The notes under the pieces are model-generated. The model was not told where the DNA came from. It did no database searches and saw only the letters and a list, made by a program, of their open reading frames with translations. Below, in pieces: positions 6,218 through 6,385 of a stretch of DNA of 6,385 nucleotides (the stretch's first letter is position 1; every line of letters starts with the position of its first letter). A program made the position numbers and the translations under genes. The stretch is from contig CAIOLZ010000221.1 of assembly GCA_903859265.1 (NCBI GenBank), positions 1 to 6,385 of the forward strand, given 5' to 3'. The stretch is from an uncultured beta proteobacterium. Lineage in GTDB: Bacteria; Pseudomonadota; Gammaproteobacteria; Burkholderiales; Burkholderiaceae_C.

Positions 6218-6385
6218 GTGAGCCGCATTGAAGCCATGGCCCCGAATACGATGATAGGAATGGACGTGATGGTGCTGGCCTTGGTCTGCGCTTTGCTCGG
6301 TATCGGGCTGCGTGCAGTTTCAACGCTGGGGCGGCGTGAGTTGCGCACCATGTGGTTCTTTGTTGTGCTGGGTCTGGTCCTGCTG
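6218..6385 (+). CDS. N-terminus of a membrane protein, function unknown (3' end outside window)
   Basis: The frame is open for 56 codons from GTG 6218 to the window edge without a stop. After about 16 residues (starting VSRIEAMAPN), a hydrophobic stretch at about 17-31 (VMVLALVCALLGIGL) reads as a membrane helix. A basic loop follows (R32 to R43, including GRRELR at 38-43), and a second hydrophobic stretch begins at W46 and continues to the edge. The positive loop between the two helices would sit in the cytoplasm. Multi-helix sensors, cyclases and transporters can all begin like this, so no function is assigned. It is divergent from the cds1-like gene. Confidence 0.6.
   Translation, partial: MSRIEAMAPNTMIGMDVMVLALVCALLGIGLRAVSTLGRRELRTMWFFVVLGLVLL

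Overview
The window looks like a chromosomal stretch of a betaproteobacterium, probably Burkholderiales and possibly near Comamonadaceae. This is inferred from the moderately high GC, the gene style, and a Bug/TctC-type binding protein, a family greatly expanded in that order. No rRNA, tRNA, CRISPR array, insertion sequence or phage gene is visible. Coding density is high, with four complete genes and two genes cut by the window edges.

Left part (1-2765, + strand): a signalling pair. The first gene is the C-terminal end of a larger protein, probably a hybrid histidine kinase, carrying a receiver (REC) and a histidine phosphotransfer (HPt) domain. Fourteen bases later comes a 549-residue protein with two receivers in tandem, the first clearly CheY-like, followed by a histidine kinase core. 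Together they read as a multistep phosphorelay whose last visible member is itself a kinase. No DNA-binding or cyclic-di-GMP output domain lies in the window.

Middle part (2766-4958, + strand): a 169-base gap with a possible short leader ORF and alternative inverted repeats, then two genes that look co-transcribed. The first encodes a cytoplasmic protein of the 4,5-dihydroxyphthalate decarboxylase family. The second encodes a secreted Bug/TctC solute-binding protein. This suggests uptake and decarboxylation of an aromatic or other carboxylate, but no transporter membrane subunit, dioxygenase or regulator is present here.

Right part (4945-6385): on the - strand, a PLP-dependent enzyme of the cysteine synthase fold that closely resembles the mycobacterial cysteine desulfhydrase Cds1. 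Its 3' end overlaps the 3' end of the binding-protein gene by 14 bases, tail to tail. A roughly 200-base divergent intergenic region with three short perfect inverted repeats separates it from the start of a rightward gene. That gene has a strong ribosome binding site and a GTG start, and encodes at least one membrane segment before it leaves the window.

Nothing here is unmistakably a new system. The most interesting points are the phosphorelay that feeds a REC-REC-kinase, the decarboxylase/Bug pair with its possible coupled leader peptide, the cysteine pair in the Bug protein, and the Cds1-like gene with its repeat-rich upstream region.
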